From positions 1 through 18,531 of the forward strand of contig JBAZTJ010000041.1 of the NCBI GenBank assembly GCA_041662005.1: 18,531 bases of DNA, written 5' to 3'. The DNA comes from DATHXC01 sp041662005. GTDB lineage: Bacteria > Pseudomonadota > Gammaproteobacteria > Burkholderiales > Methylophilaceae. A program made the translations under genes and the position numbers. Each line of letters begins with the position of its first letter. Position 1 is the first letter of the stretch. Shown piece by piece: positions 1-7,563 of the stretch. Below the pieces are notes generated by a model, which ran no database searches, was not told the DNA's origin, and worked only from the letters and a program-made list of their open reading frames with translations.

Positions 1-186
1 CCCGCCCCATCCCGGAATAACCCGCCGCAGCGGTTTAATGGCAAAATTGGTGACGGTGATGACCGCCTGAGAAACCGGGTTCTTAAACGGGGCGCCGGTG
101 AGCTGCAGGTAGAAGCGTAGCAGCACGATCAGCGTAAACAGCCCCAGCAGGGTTTGCAGGATAAAGGCCAAAGCGGTTGCAATCAT
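1..186 (-). CDS. yggT: YggT family integral membrane protein, N-terminal part (gene runs off the window)
   Basis: Sixty-two codons are visible, reading leftward from an ATG at 186, and the frame is open to the window edge, so the C-terminal part is missing. Residues about 2-22 form a hydrophobic membrane segment, followed by RFYLQ (24-28), NPVSQ (36-40) and KPLRRVIPG (51-59). This hydrophobic-then-basic pattern is the hallmark of the YGGT repeat; proteobacterial members usually carry two repeats in about 180 residues. The family sits in the inner membrane and its molecular function is poorly defined. It lies 45 bp downstream of proC in the same direction, the usual yggS-proC-yggT order. A GGGA stretch about 12 nt before the ATG is a weak ribosome site. 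Confidence 0.85.
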   Translation of the reverse strand, partial: MIATALAFILQTLLGLFTLIVLLRFYLQLTGAPFKNPVSQAVITVTNFAIKPLRRVIPGWGG

Positions 187-231
187 GTGTTGAATATTCC
201 CTTAGTGACTATGTGCCCAATTGAGGTTGAG

Positions 232-1047
232 CTATTCTTTACCAAGCTGGTCGCCCAGCTCTATCGAGCGTGTCGCGGCTGCTTTTGCGGCCTTGATGAT
301 GGCAGATTTAACTGCCGCAGCTTCCAGCGCCATGATTGCACTTTCAGTCGTGCCGCCTTTGGAGGTGACCTGGCTACGCAATGTGGCGGGAGTTTCGACA
401 CTTTGTGCCGCCAGCTGGCTGGCTCCGGTAAACGTTTGCAGGCTTAACAGCCTTGCCTGCTCCCCAGTCAGGCCCAGCTCAATGGCGGCTTGTTCCATGG
501 CCTCGATAAAATAAAACACATAGGCCGGGCCGCTACCTGAGATGGCAGTCACTGCATCCATTTTTGATTCATCATCCAGCCATAAGGTTTTGCCTACTGC
601 CGCCAGAATCAGCTCAGCCTGCTCATGCTGCTTGGCGGTGACTTCCGGCATGGCAAAAAGAGCGGAAACCCCGGCTTGTATCTGTGCCGGCGTGTTAGGC
701 ATCACGCGCACGATGTTTTGGTAACCGCCCAGCCAGCGTGCAAGATCCTGGCTACGAATGCCCGCGGCGATGGAAATCAGCAGTTGGTTTCCCAGCAGGC
801 TACCCAGGAATATGGACAGGTCGCGCAACTGCTGTGGCTTGACTGCAAGTACGATCACATCGGCATGGCTGACGCTGGGTAGTTGTTCCGTTACATGCAC
901 GCCAAATTCGGCGCTTAAGCTTTCGCGCTTGGCGGCGTCGGATTCGACTACGCTAATGGCGGCCATGGCAAAGCCATTAGTCTTAAGGCCGCCGATCAGG
1001 GCGCGTGCCATATTGCCGCCACCTATAAAGCTGATTCTCATAGTCAT
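232..1047 (-). CDS. proC: pyrroline-5-carboxylate reductase
   Basis: ProC catalyses the last step of proline synthesis, reducing 1-pyrroline-5-carboxylate to proline with NAD(P)H in the cytoplasm. The 271-residue product has the normal family length. The N-terminal Rossmann fold carries GGGNMA at residues 9-14 (dinucleotide binding), then VKPQ (69-72) and MPNTPA (116-121). The C-terminal dimerisation domain has SGSGPAY (170-176) and the P5CR signature around 219-234 (ETPATLRSQVTSKGG). An alternative ATG two codons downstream (1041) gives the more usual MRISFIGGGN start, and the sequence does not clearly decide between them. It follows yggS by 19 bp and precedes yggT, so the three genes are probably one operon. 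Confidence 0.96.
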   Translation of the reverse strand: MTMRISFIGGGNMARALIGGLKTNGFAMAAISVVESDAAKRESLSAEFGVHVTEQLPSVSHADVIVLAVKPQQLRDLSIFLGSLLGNQLLISIAAGIRSQDLARWLGGYQNIVRVMPNTPAQIQAGVSALFAMPEVTAKQHEQAELILAAVGKTLWLDDESKMDAVTAISGSGPAYVFYFIEAMEQAAIELGLTGEQARLLSLQTFTGASQLAAQSVETPATLRSQVTSKGGTTESAIMALEAAAVKSAIIKAAKAAATRSIELGDQLGKE

Positions 1048-1066
1048 TTTCTATCTGGTTGTTGGG

Positions 1067-1768
1067 TTATTCGGACTCTGGTTTTGGCTGGCGAGCACCA
1101 AAAATGGCGGTGCCTATGCGTATCATCGTAGCACCTTCTGCAATGGCGATGGCAAAGTCATCCGACATGCCCATCGACAATGTATCCAGCCCAAATCCGG
1201 CAGCATTCAGTTGCTGGAAAAGCTCGCGCACCATTTTAAACTGCTTATGTTGCAAGCCGGTATCTTTTGTGGGGGCGGGGATAGCCATCAGGCCGCGTAG
1301 TTGCAAGCGCGGCATGGCCAGAATCGCCTGTGCCAAGGCTGCTACTTGTTCCGGCTGCATACCGCTTTTACTTTGCTCATTGCTCACATTGACTTGTATG
1401 CATATTTGCAGCGGCGTCAGATGCGCCGGTCTGGCGTCATTCAGGCGCTGTGCGATCTTCAGCCTGTCCACGCCATGTACCCACGCAAAGTGCTGCGCAA
1501 TCAGTTGCGTTTTATTGCTTTGAATCGGCCCGATGAAATGCCATTCGATATCCAGCTCGTTGAGCTGAGCCTGCTTATCAAGAGCCTCCTGCAAATAGTT
1601 CTCGCCAAACAGGCGTTGCCCCTGAGCATATGCTTCCCGAATGCTGCTCGCCGGTTGCGCCTTGCTGACGGCAATCAGGGCGATGTGCTCGCGTTGCCTG
1701 CCGGTATTTGTCACAGCCTTGTCAATACTCGCGCGCGCAGCTTGCAAGCGCACTGCAATTGTGGTCAT
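1067..1768 (-). CDS. yggS: YggS/PLPBP family pyridoxal phosphate homeostasis protein
   Basis: YggS proteins bind pyridoxal 5'-phosphate on a TIM-barrel fold related to alanine racemase, have no known catalytic activity, and help keep PLP and amino/keto acid pools balanced. With the ATG at 1768 the product is 234 residues, the normal length. The PLP lysine is K36 in AVSKAQP; GENYLQE (55-61), HFIGPIQSNK (77-86) and the C-terminal SMGMSDDF plus RIGTAIFG phosphate-binding region are all present. The frame stays open eight codons further up to an ATG at 1792, but 1768 is preferred because GAAGAG lies about 4-9 nt before it and homologues start there. It is divergent from pilT with a 45-bp gap and leads the yggS-proC-yggT set. 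Confidence 0.94.
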   Translation of the reverse strand: MTTIAVRLQAARASIDKAVTNTGRQREHIALIAVSKAQPASSIREAYAQGQRLFGENYLQEALDKQAQLNELDIEWHFIGPIQSNKTQLIAQHFAWVHGVDRLKIAQRLNDARPAHLTPLQICIQVNVSNEQSKSGMQPEQVAALAQAILAMPRLQLRGLMAIPAPTKDTGLQHKQFKMVRELFQQLNAAGFGLDTLSMGMSDDFAIAIAEGATMIRIGTAIFGARQPKPESE

Positions 1769-1794
1769 ATTCTCTTCATTTTCAATTTTCAAAA

Positions 1795-1800
1795 ATTATA
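1795..1800 (-). promoter_or_regulatory. possible -10 element for yggS-proC-yggT
   Basis: Read on the minus strand this is a perfect TATAAT, 26 nt before the yggS ATG at 1768, which would give a leader of about 20 nt containing the GAAGAG ribosome site. No convincing -35 hexamer is seen 16-18 bp upstream, because that position already lies inside the divergent pilT coding sequence. The assignment rests on the -10 match and the location only. Confidence 0.35.
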
Positions 1801-1813
1801 ACAGGAGCGCTTC

Positions 1814-2857
1814 GTGGATATTTCGGATTTACTGGCATTTTCAGTTAAAAACAAAGCTTCCGATTTGCATCTTTCTGCCGGTTTGCCACCAATGATTCGT
1901 GTGCACGGGGATGTGCGCAAGATCAATCTGCCATCCATGGACCATAGCCAGGTGCACGACATGGTGTATGACATCATGAGCGATGGCCAGCGCAAGGTCT
2001 ACGAAGAAACTCTGGAGTGTGACTTCTCGTTTGAAATTCCCAACCTGGCGCGCTTTCGCGTCAATGCCTTCAACCAGAACCGTGGCGCCGGCGCGGTATT
2101 CCGTACCATTCCTTCTAAAGTGCTGACGCTGGAAGAGCTTAACGCGCCGGCGATCTTCAAGGAAATTGCCAATAATCCGCGTGGCATTGTGCTGGTGACC
2201 GGGCCTACCGGTTCAGGAAAATCCACTACGCTGGCGGCCATGGTCGATTACGTGAATGAAAATGAGTTTGGCCATATCCTCACAGTGGAAGACCCTATCG
2301 AGTTCGTGCATGTCTCCAAGAAGTGCCTGATCAACCAGCGCGAAGTCGGCCCGCATACGCTGTCTTTTGCCAATGCCTTACGCGCCGCACTGCGTGAAGA
2401 CCCGGATGTGATTCTGGTCGGCGAAATGCGCGATCTGGAAACCATACGCCTGGCCTTGAGTGCAGCAGAAACCGGCCACCTGGTGTTCGGTACCTTGCAC
2501 ACTAGTTCGGCGGCCAAGACTATCGACCGTATTGTCGATGTGTTCCCCGCCGCGGAAAAGGAAATGGTGCGCTCCATGTTGTCTGAATCCTTGCGCGCGG
2601 TTATTTCGCAGACCCTGTGCAAAAATAAGGATGAGTCCGGCCGCGTAGCGGCGCATGAGATCATGATAGGCACGCCGGCGATTCGTAACCTCATCCGTGA
2701 AAATAAAGTGGCGCAAATGTATTCTGCCATCCAGACCGGGCAGAATGTGGGCATGCAGACGCTGGATCAAAACTTGCAGGATCTGGTAAAGCGTAATCTG
2801 ATTTCCATTGCGGAAGCCCGCAGCAAGGCCGCTAACAAGGAAATGTTTGGCGGGTAA
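1814..2857 (+). CDS. pilT: type IV pilus retraction ATPase PilT
   Basis: PilT is the hexameric cytoplasmic ATPase that powers retraction of type IV pili, used for twitching, surface sensing and DNA uptake. The 347-residue product shows the full set of family motifs: Walker A GPTGSGKST (130-138), Asp box ILTVEDPIE (155-163), Walker B DVILVGEMRD (198-207), His box TGHLVFGTLHT (220-230), and the PilT-specific AIRNLIRE (289-296) that is needed for retraction in characterised homologues. The start is a GTG at 1814, chosen because AGGAG sits six bases before it. It is divergent from yggS and followed 57 bp later by the paralogue pilU, the standard tandem arrangement in beta- and gammaproteobacteria. 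Confidence 0.97.
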   Translation: MDISDLLAFSVKNKASDLHLSAGLPPMIRVHGDVRKINLPSMDHSQVHDMVYDIMSDGQRKVYEETLECDFSFEIPNLARFRVNAFNQNRGAGAVFRTIPSKVLTLEELNAPAIFKEIANNPRGIVLVTGPTGSGKSTTLAAMVDYVNENEFGHILTVEDPIEFVHVSKKCLINQREVGPHTLSFANALRAALREDPDVILVGEMRDLETIRLALSAAETGHLVFGTLHTSSAAKTIDRIVDVFPAAEKEMVRSMLSESLRAVISQTLCKNKDESGRVAAHEIMIGTPAIRNLIRENKVAQMYSAIQTGQNVGMQTLDQNLQDLVKRNLISIAEARSKAANKEMFGG

Positions 2858-2914
2858 GACTGGCAGGGTTTCTTCTACTACATTATTTGGGTCTGTCACT
2901 TTAAGGTTTCCACT

Positions 2915-4051
2915 ATGGATCAAGGTCAAGCAGAAAAATTCGTATTTGATTTGCTACGCATGATGATTACCAAGAAAGCCTCCGACCTTTTTATCACGGC
3001 CGGCTTTCCGCCTGCCATGAAGATTGATGGCAAGCTGACGCCTGTCACCACTCAGTCCCTGACGGCGCAACATGCCAAAGAAATCGCCAGGGCCATCATG
3101 AATGATAAGCAGGCATCTGAGTTTGATGCCAGCAAAGAGTGTAACTTCGCCATCGGCCTGCCCAACGTCGCGCGTTTCCGGGTCAATGCGTTCGTGCAGC
3201 GCGGGGCAACCGGTATGGTATTTCGTACCATTACCTCCAAGATACCCAAGCTGGAAGAGTTGGGCCTGCCGGATGTACTGAAAGAAGTTGCCATGACCAA
3301 GCGCGGCCTGGTCATTTTTGTCGGTGGTACCGGTTCCGGCAAATCAACATCGCTGGCGGCCATGGTGGGCTATCGCAACGAGAACAGCTACGGCCATATC
3401 ATTACCATTGAAGATCCGGTGGAGTTCGTGCATGAGCACAAGAACTGCATCATTACGCAGCGCGAAGTCGGGGTCGATACCGATAACTGGTTTGCTGCGC
3501 TCAAGAATACGCTGCGCCAGGCGCCCGATGTGATACTCATCGGCGAAATTCGCGACCGTGAAACCATGGATTACGCGATTGCCTTTGCCGAGACCGGTCA
3601 CCTGTGTATGGCCACGCTGCATGCCAACAGTACCAATCAGGCGCTGGATCGCATCATCAACTTCTTCCCTGAAGAACGTCGTCATCAACTGTTGATGGAC
3701 TTGTCATTGAATGTGCGCGCCTTTGTTTCGCAACGCTTGATTCCCAAGAAGGAAGATAAAGGCCGCGTCGCTGCGATGGAAATCATGCTGAATTCACCGT
3801 TGATCTCCGACCTGATTTTCAAGGGCGACGTGCATGAGATCAAGGAGATCATTTCCAAGTCACGTGAGCTTGGCATGCAAACCTTCGATCAGGCACTATT
3901 TGACTTGCATGAAACTGGCAAGATCAGCTACGAGGATGCTTTGCGTAATGCTGACTCGGTGAACGATATCCGCCTCAAGATCAAGCTGGAAGGCAAGGGC
4001 GCAAAAGACAAGGATATGGCTGCAGGATTGGGCAGCCTGGGTATCGTTTAG
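2915..4051 (+). CDS. pilU: type IV pilus accessory retraction ATPase PilU
   Basis: PilU is the PilT paralogue that assists retraction under load by acting with PilT. The 378-residue product has Walker A GGTGSGKST (137-145, K143), Asp box IITIEDPVE (162-170), Walker B DVILIGEIRD (205-214) and His box TGHLCMATLHA (227-237). The region matching the PilT AIRNLIRE motif reads LISDLIFK instead, as expected for PilU. A C-terminal tail of about 30 residues rich in Lys and Gly extends past the ATPase core, also typical of PilU. ATG at 2915 has AAGG about nine bases upstream. It is co-oriented with pilT (57-bp gap) and ends before a strong hairpin terminator. Confidence 0.96.
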   Translation: MDQGQAEKFVFDLLRMMITKKASDLFITAGFPPAMKIDGKLTPVTTQSLTAQHAKEIARAIMNDKQASEFDASKECNFAIGLPNVARFRVNAFVQRGATGMVFRTITSKIPKLEELGLPDVLKEVAMTKRGLVIFVGGTGSGKSTSLAAMVGYRNENSYGHIITIEDPVEFVHEHKNCIITQREVGVDTDNWFAALKNTLRQAPDVILIGEIRDRETMDYAIAFAETGHLCMATLHANSTNQALDRIINFFPEERRHQLLMDLSLNVRAFVSQRLIPKKEDKGRVAAMEIMLNSPLISDLIFKGDVHEIKEIISKSRELGMQTFDQALFDLHETGKISYEDALRNADSVNDIRLKIKLEGKGAKDKDMAAGLGSLGIV

Positions 4052-4104
4052 CTTGGGTATTGTTTAAATAGGCCAGCAGGCAGTCTTGCGATTTAAGATG
4101 ATCT

Positions 4105-4138
4105 AAAACAAAGCCCCGTATCAACGGGGCTTTGTTTT
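4105..4138 (+). terminator. bidirectional intrinsic terminator between pilU and pyrC'
   Basis: A perfect 14-bp inverted repeat with arms AAAACAAAGCCCCG (4105-4118) and CGGGGCTTTGTTTT (4125-4138), separated by the loop TATCAA. The GC core flanked by A-rich and T-rich arms lets it work in either direction. It lies 53 bp after the pilU stop and 26 bp beyond the pyrC' stop, so it can end both convergent transcripts. Confidence 0.93.
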
Positions 4139-4164
4139 GGTCGCTACCTCAAGTTGTAGGTATG

Positions 4165-5442
4165 TCACTTGGCTTGATGAACAATATGCCCATTCACCAG
4201 GGTGTAGCGTACTTTCCCCGCCAGCTCCAGCCCCAGGAACGGGCTGTTCTTGCCCTGGCTGATCAGCGCGCTGGCTTCGACTTTCCAGTATTGCTCGGGG
4301 TCAAAGATGCAGATGTCAGCGTCAGCGTAGATACCCAAATGCCCACCGCTGACACCCATGATGCCGGCAGCAGTTGAGGTGATGTGCGCAATCGCATCTG
4401 ACAGTGCGACTTTATTTTCAGCGGCCCATTTCAATGTCAGCGGCAACAGCAGTTCCAGTCCCGTGGCACCGGTTTCGGCTTCAGCAAATGGTAGCAGTTT
4501 GGCATCATCGTCCACCGGCGTATGGTCTGAGCAGATGGCGTCTATGGTGCCATCCTTGAGGCCGGCGATCAGGCCATCCCTGTCGCGATGGGTGCGCACT
4601 GGGGGCCTGAGGTGGCATTGGGCGTCAAAGAAGCCGATATCATGTTCTGTCAGGTGCAGGTGGTTCACGGCGACATCGCAGCTTACCTGTAATCCCTGCT
4701 GTTTGGCCTGTCTTACCATCTCTACACCTTCTGCACTGGATAGTCTGCACAGGTGCACTTTGGCGCCGGTTTCCCTGGCGACTTGCAGAATGGTGGCAAT
4801 CGCCAGTGTTTCGGCTGCAGTGGGGATGCCCTTCAGGCCTAGCCTTGCCGCGATTTCGCCATCATGTGCAACGCCACCTTTCGCCAGAAAGGGCTCCTCC
4901 GGGCGTAGCCAGACGGTGAAACCAAAGGTGGCGGCATATTGCATGGCGCGCCACAGCACCAGCGTATCGGTGATGGCGGTGTCAGCCTGAGAGAAGCCTA
5001 CGCAGCCGGCTTCGGTGAGTTCGCACATCTCGGTGAGCTCTTTGCCGGCTAGTTGCTTGGTCAGTGCACCCAGCGGGTATACATGGGCCAGGTTGAGTTG
5101 TTTTGCGCGGTGCTTGAGCATTTCCACCAAGCCGGGTTCATCCAGCACCGGGTCGGTGTCCGGGGGGCAGGCCAGGCTGGTGATGCCACCAGCAACGGCT
5201 GCCTGCATTTCGCTTTCCAAAGTGGCTTTATGCTCATAACCGGGTTCGCGCAGGCGGGCGGACAGGTCTACCAGTCCCGGGCATACGATGAGATTACTCG
5301 CATCGATGACAATATTGGCGACGAAACTATCGGGCGCCTGGCCAATACCGACTATTTTTCCTGCAGCAATAAACAGGTCCAGCTTGGCATCTATGCCATT
5401 TTTCGGGTCTATCAATCTGCCGTTTTTGATGTGTTTCTTCAT
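4165..5442 (-). CDS. pyrC': non-catalytic dihydroorotase homologue (PyrC'/PyrX), partner of aspartate transcarbamoylase
   Basis: The 425-residue product is a class I dihydroorotase by fold and by conserved blocks such as LREPG (64-68), NHLHLTE (260-266) and SDHTP (305-309). The metal-binding HxH that normally follows the first Asp strand is absent: the segment reads DLSARLREPG (59-68) where an active enzyme has D-x-H-x-H-L-R-E-P-G. In pseudomonads and relatives such inactive homologues are required for assembly of the dodecameric PyrB-PyrC' aspartate transcarbamoylase, so the same structural role is inferred here. The start at 5442 is fixed by the ATGA overlap with the pyrB stop. The frame is open for 65 codons upstream, but that stretch lies inside pyrB. 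An active dihydroorotase should be encoded elsewhere. Confidence 0.9.
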   Translation of the reverse strand: MKKHIKNGRLIDPKNGIDAKLDLFIAAGKIVGIGQAPDSFVANIVIDASNLIVCPGLVDLSARLREPGYEHKATLESEMQAAVAGGITSLACPPDTDPVLDEPGLVEMLKHRAKQLNLAHVYPLGALTKQLAGKELTEMCELTEAGCVGFSQADTAITDTLVLWRAMQYAATFGFTVWLRPEEPFLAKGGVAHDGEIAARLGLKGIPTAAETLAIATILQVARETGAKVHLCRLSSAEGVEMVRQAKQQGLQVSCDVAVNHLHLTEHDIGFFDAQCHLRPPVRTHRDRDGLIAGLKDGTIDAICSDHTPVDDDAKLLPFAEAETGATGLELLLPLTLKWAAENKVALSDAIAHITSTAAGIMGVSGGHLGIYADADICIFDPEQYWKVEASALISQGKNSPFLGLELAGKVRYTLVNGHIVHQAK

Positions 5443-6392
5443 TCTGGATTCCCTGCGAGTATGGACATCACCGCCATGCGCACCGCTATGCCGTAAGTCA
5501 CCTGGGGCAAAATGACGGACTGGCTGCCATCGGCCACCGCAGAGTCTATCTCTACGCCGCGATTCATCGGGCCAGGATGCATGACAATAGCGTCTGGCTT
5601 GGCCAGTGCCAGCTTTTCCTGGGTCAATCCATAACATTTGAAATACTCTTGCGCACTGGGCAGCATGGCACCGCTCATGCGTTCGTTCTGCAGGCGCAGC
5701 ATCATGATGACATCGACATCCTTCAGGCCTTCGCGCATGTCGTGGAACACTTGTACCCCCAGCTTTTCGACATGCTCAGGTAGCAGTGTTTTTGGGGCGA
5801 TTACCCGTACTTCTGGTACGCCCAGCGTGGTGAGCGCATGTATCTCGGACCTGGCAACGCGGGAGTGCAGCACATCACCCACCAGGGCGACGCGCAGGTT
5901 TTGCATGTCTGGCTTGTAACGGCGCACGGTAAAGACGTCCAGCAAACCCTGCGTGGGGTGTGCATGGCGACCATCTCCGGCATTGATGACGTGGATGTGC
6001 GGCGCTACGTGGCGCGCGATAAGGTGAGCCGCACCGGATTGTGAGTGCCGTACCACAAACATGTCGGCATGCATGGCGGTGAGGTTGTCCACCGTGTCGA
6101 GGATGGTTTCCCCCTTGGATTGCGATGAGGTATTGACGTTGAGGTTGATGACGTCTGCCGACAGGCGTTTGGCCGCGATTTCAAACGTGGTGCGGGTACG
6201 GGTGCTATTCTCAAAGAATATGTTGCACACGGTTTTACCACGTAGTAACGGTACCTTTTTGACTTCGCGTTCAGCTACGCCGACAAAGGATTCTGCCGTA
6301 TCTAGAATCTGGTTGAGTATGCTGTGTGGTAGGCCTTCAATGGTGAGCAGATGCTTGAGTTTTCCTTCTTTCGTCAGTTGCGGATTTACCAT
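5439..6392 (-). CDS. pyrB: aspartate carbamoyltransferase catalytic subunit
   Basis: PyrB condenses carbamoyl phosphate and L-aspartate to carbamoyl aspartate, the committed step of pyrimidine synthesis. The 317-residue product carries the carbamoyl-phosphate loop STRTR (63-67) in FFENSTRTRTTFE, HPTQ (145-148) and the C-terminal HPGPMNRG (272-279). No pyrI regulatory-chain gene is nearby; instead pyrC' overlaps its stop codon, which points to the PyrB-PyrC' class of enzyme. The ATG at 6392 gives MVNPQL. The ribosome site is weak (GGATG about ten nt upstream), and a six-codon reading frame overlaps the start (see findings). It lies 147 bp downstream of pyrR. Confidence 0.96.
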   Translation of the reverse strand: MVNPQLTKEGKLKHLLTIEGLPHSILNQILDTAESFVGVAEREVKKVPLLRGKTVCNIFFENSTRTRTTFEIAAKRLSADVINLNVNTSSQSKGETILDTVDNLTAMHADMFVVRHSQSGAAHLIARHVAPHIHVINAGDGRHAHPTQGLLDVFTVRRYKPDMQNLRVALVGDVLHSRVARSEIHALTTLGVPEVRVIAPKTLLPEHVEKLGVQVFHDMREGLKDVDVIMMLRLQNERMSGAMLPSAQEYFKCYGLTQEKLALAKPDAIVMHPGPMNRGVEIDSAVADGSQSVILPQVTYGIAVRMAVMSILAGNPE

Positions 6393-6428
6393 GTGTGCAC
6401 ATCCATAAATTTAATCTGTGGGCGAATC

Positions 6429-6458
6429 GCGTTGTCGCGTGCTCGTTCGCGACTGCGC
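6429..6458 (-). promoter_or_regulatory. hairpin in the pyrR-pyrB intergenic region
   Basis: Within the 147-bp gap between pyrR and pyrB, GTCGCG (6434-6439) and CGCGAC (6448-6453) form a six-bp GC-rich stem with an eight-base loop, extended after a 2x2 internal loop by a further GCG/CGC pairing (6429-6431 with 6456-6458). No T-run follows on either strand, so a simple terminator is unlikely. Its place before pyrB suggests an mRNA leader element or processing site, but no regulatory family is recognised. Confidence 0.35.
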
Positions 6459-6539
6459 CTATCTAGTTGATATGTCTTGCCGCTCACTGCGCGTCTCCTG
6501 GCACTTCATCCCGCAGAGTAAAATTTCTGGACGTACACA

Positions 6540-7053
6540 CTAATTATTCTCCTCAAGCTTAAGATAAAAACTGCCATCTTCGTGGCGTAGTAGTTGCAAA
6601 TTATGCTGTGCTTTCAAGTCGCAGGAGTAGGCGGCAACCTGCGGGGCAATCGGCAGTTCGCGTCCGCCACGATCGACCAGCACGGCCAGCGTGATGCTGG
6701 CAGGGCGCCCGTAATCAAACAGCTCATTCATGGCGGCGCGTATGGTGCGGCCGGTGTAGAACACGTCATCAACCAGGATGATGTGGCTATCCTGCACATC
6801 GAAAGGAATCTGTGAGGGTTTGGTATCGGCATGCAAGCCACGCGTGTTGAAGTCGTCGCGGTAAAACGAGCTGTCCAGCATGCCGTGCGGGATATCACTA
6901 CCCAGCATGGAGACAAGGCGTTCGACGATCCAGGCACCGCCACTGTGGATGCCGACCAGCGCAGTGCCCGGCTTGATGAGCGGTTTGATTTGTTCGGCCA
7001 GTGTGCCTNNNNNNNNNNAGCAGCGTTTCTGCATCAGGTAGATTCGTTGGCAT
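6540..7053 (-). CDS. pyrR: PyrR: uracil phosphoribosyltransferase-type pyr regulator (interrupted by an N gap)
   Basis: PyrR belongs to the type I phosphoribosyltransferases; family members have uracil phosphoribosyltransferase activity and in some bacteria regulate pyrimidine genes by binding UMP. The PRPP-binding loop is ILVDDVFYTGRTIRAA, preceded by VGIHSGGAW. The true start is the ATG at 7053, reading MPTNLPDAETLL, which overlaps the ruvX stop by 20 bp. The ten N at 7009-7018 break the frame between this N-terminus and GTLAEQIKP, so the placeholder length is wrong; a gap of a multiple of three would restore one frame of about 169 residues, the normal size. An internal ATG at 7034 continues the downstream frame but gives an N-terminus unlike the family. 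Confidence 0.88.
7009..7018. other. assembly gap (10 N) inside pyrR
   Basis: Ten consecutive N, a conventional placeholder. The coding frame on the two sides is consistent only if the real gap is a multiple of three bases (35 coding bases before it and one leftover base after it), so ten is not its true length. Confidence 0.95.
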
Positions 7054-7537
7054 GGGCTTCCTGGGTAAGGGTGTCGAAATAGGATTGTAAAATGTGTTGT
7101 GCCGCGACCTGGTCCAGCATGGGTTTCTGGCGGCGTCCGCCTATGCTCATTTCGTTCAGAGATTGACTTGCTTCGGCAGAAGTGTAGCGCTCATCTATCA
7201 TCACAACCGGGATACCAAAGCGGCCATCCAGCCGGCGCGCGAATTTTTTGCTGAGCAGGGTCATGGCATGTTCCTCGCCATCAACCGACAAGGGCAGGCC
7301 CACCACCAGGGTGCTTGGTTGCCACTCCTTGATGAGTTCGGCAATCCTGGCAAAGCGGACATCAGTGGCTTCAGTCTCTACGGTGGTGAGCGGGTGGGCG
7401 ATGCCCAGCATGTGCTCGCCGATGGCGATACCCAGGCGCTTTTCACCAAAATCAAACCCTAGCGCCGTTCCTTGCGCGGTCAATAGTTTGGTTTTATCGT
7501 TGTTGATGGCCTGCAGCTTGGCGGGTGTTGTTGGCAT
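7034..7537 (-). CDS. ruvX: RuvX/YqgF family putative Holliday junction resolvase (16S rRNA-processing nuclease family)
   Basis: RuvX/YqgF proteins have an RNase H-like fold; homologues resolve Holliday junctions or help mature the 16S rRNA 5' end. Numbered from the ATG at 7537 (167 residues), the motifs are LGFDFGEKRLGIA (26-38, catalytic D29), VVGLPLSVDG (78-87), IDERYTSAEA (114-123) and LDQVAAQHIL (141-150, D142), so the acidic active site is intact. A TTG at 7567 would add ten residues and overlap the algH stop as TTGA, with GAGG ten bases upstream. Neither start has an ideal ribosome site, and the ATG gives the length closer to the family. The 3' end overlaps the pyrR start by 20 bp. Confidence 0.9.
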   Translation of the reverse strand: MPTTPAKLQAINNDKTKLLTAQGTALGFDFGEKRLGIAIGEHMLGIAHPLTTVETEATDVRFARIAELIKEWQPSTLVVGLPLSVDGEEHAMTLLSKKFARRLDGRFGIPVVMIDERYTSAEASQSLNEMSIGGRRQKPMLDQVAAQHILQSYFDTLTQEAHANEST

Positions 7538-7563
7538 GGTGTTAATGTGGTCGCTTCGGTGTA

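Noticed and set aside
5443..5637. 65-codon upstream extension of pyrC'
   Set aside because: It lies wholly inside pyrB in another frame, and the dihydroorotase family starts at the ATG within the ATGA overlap.
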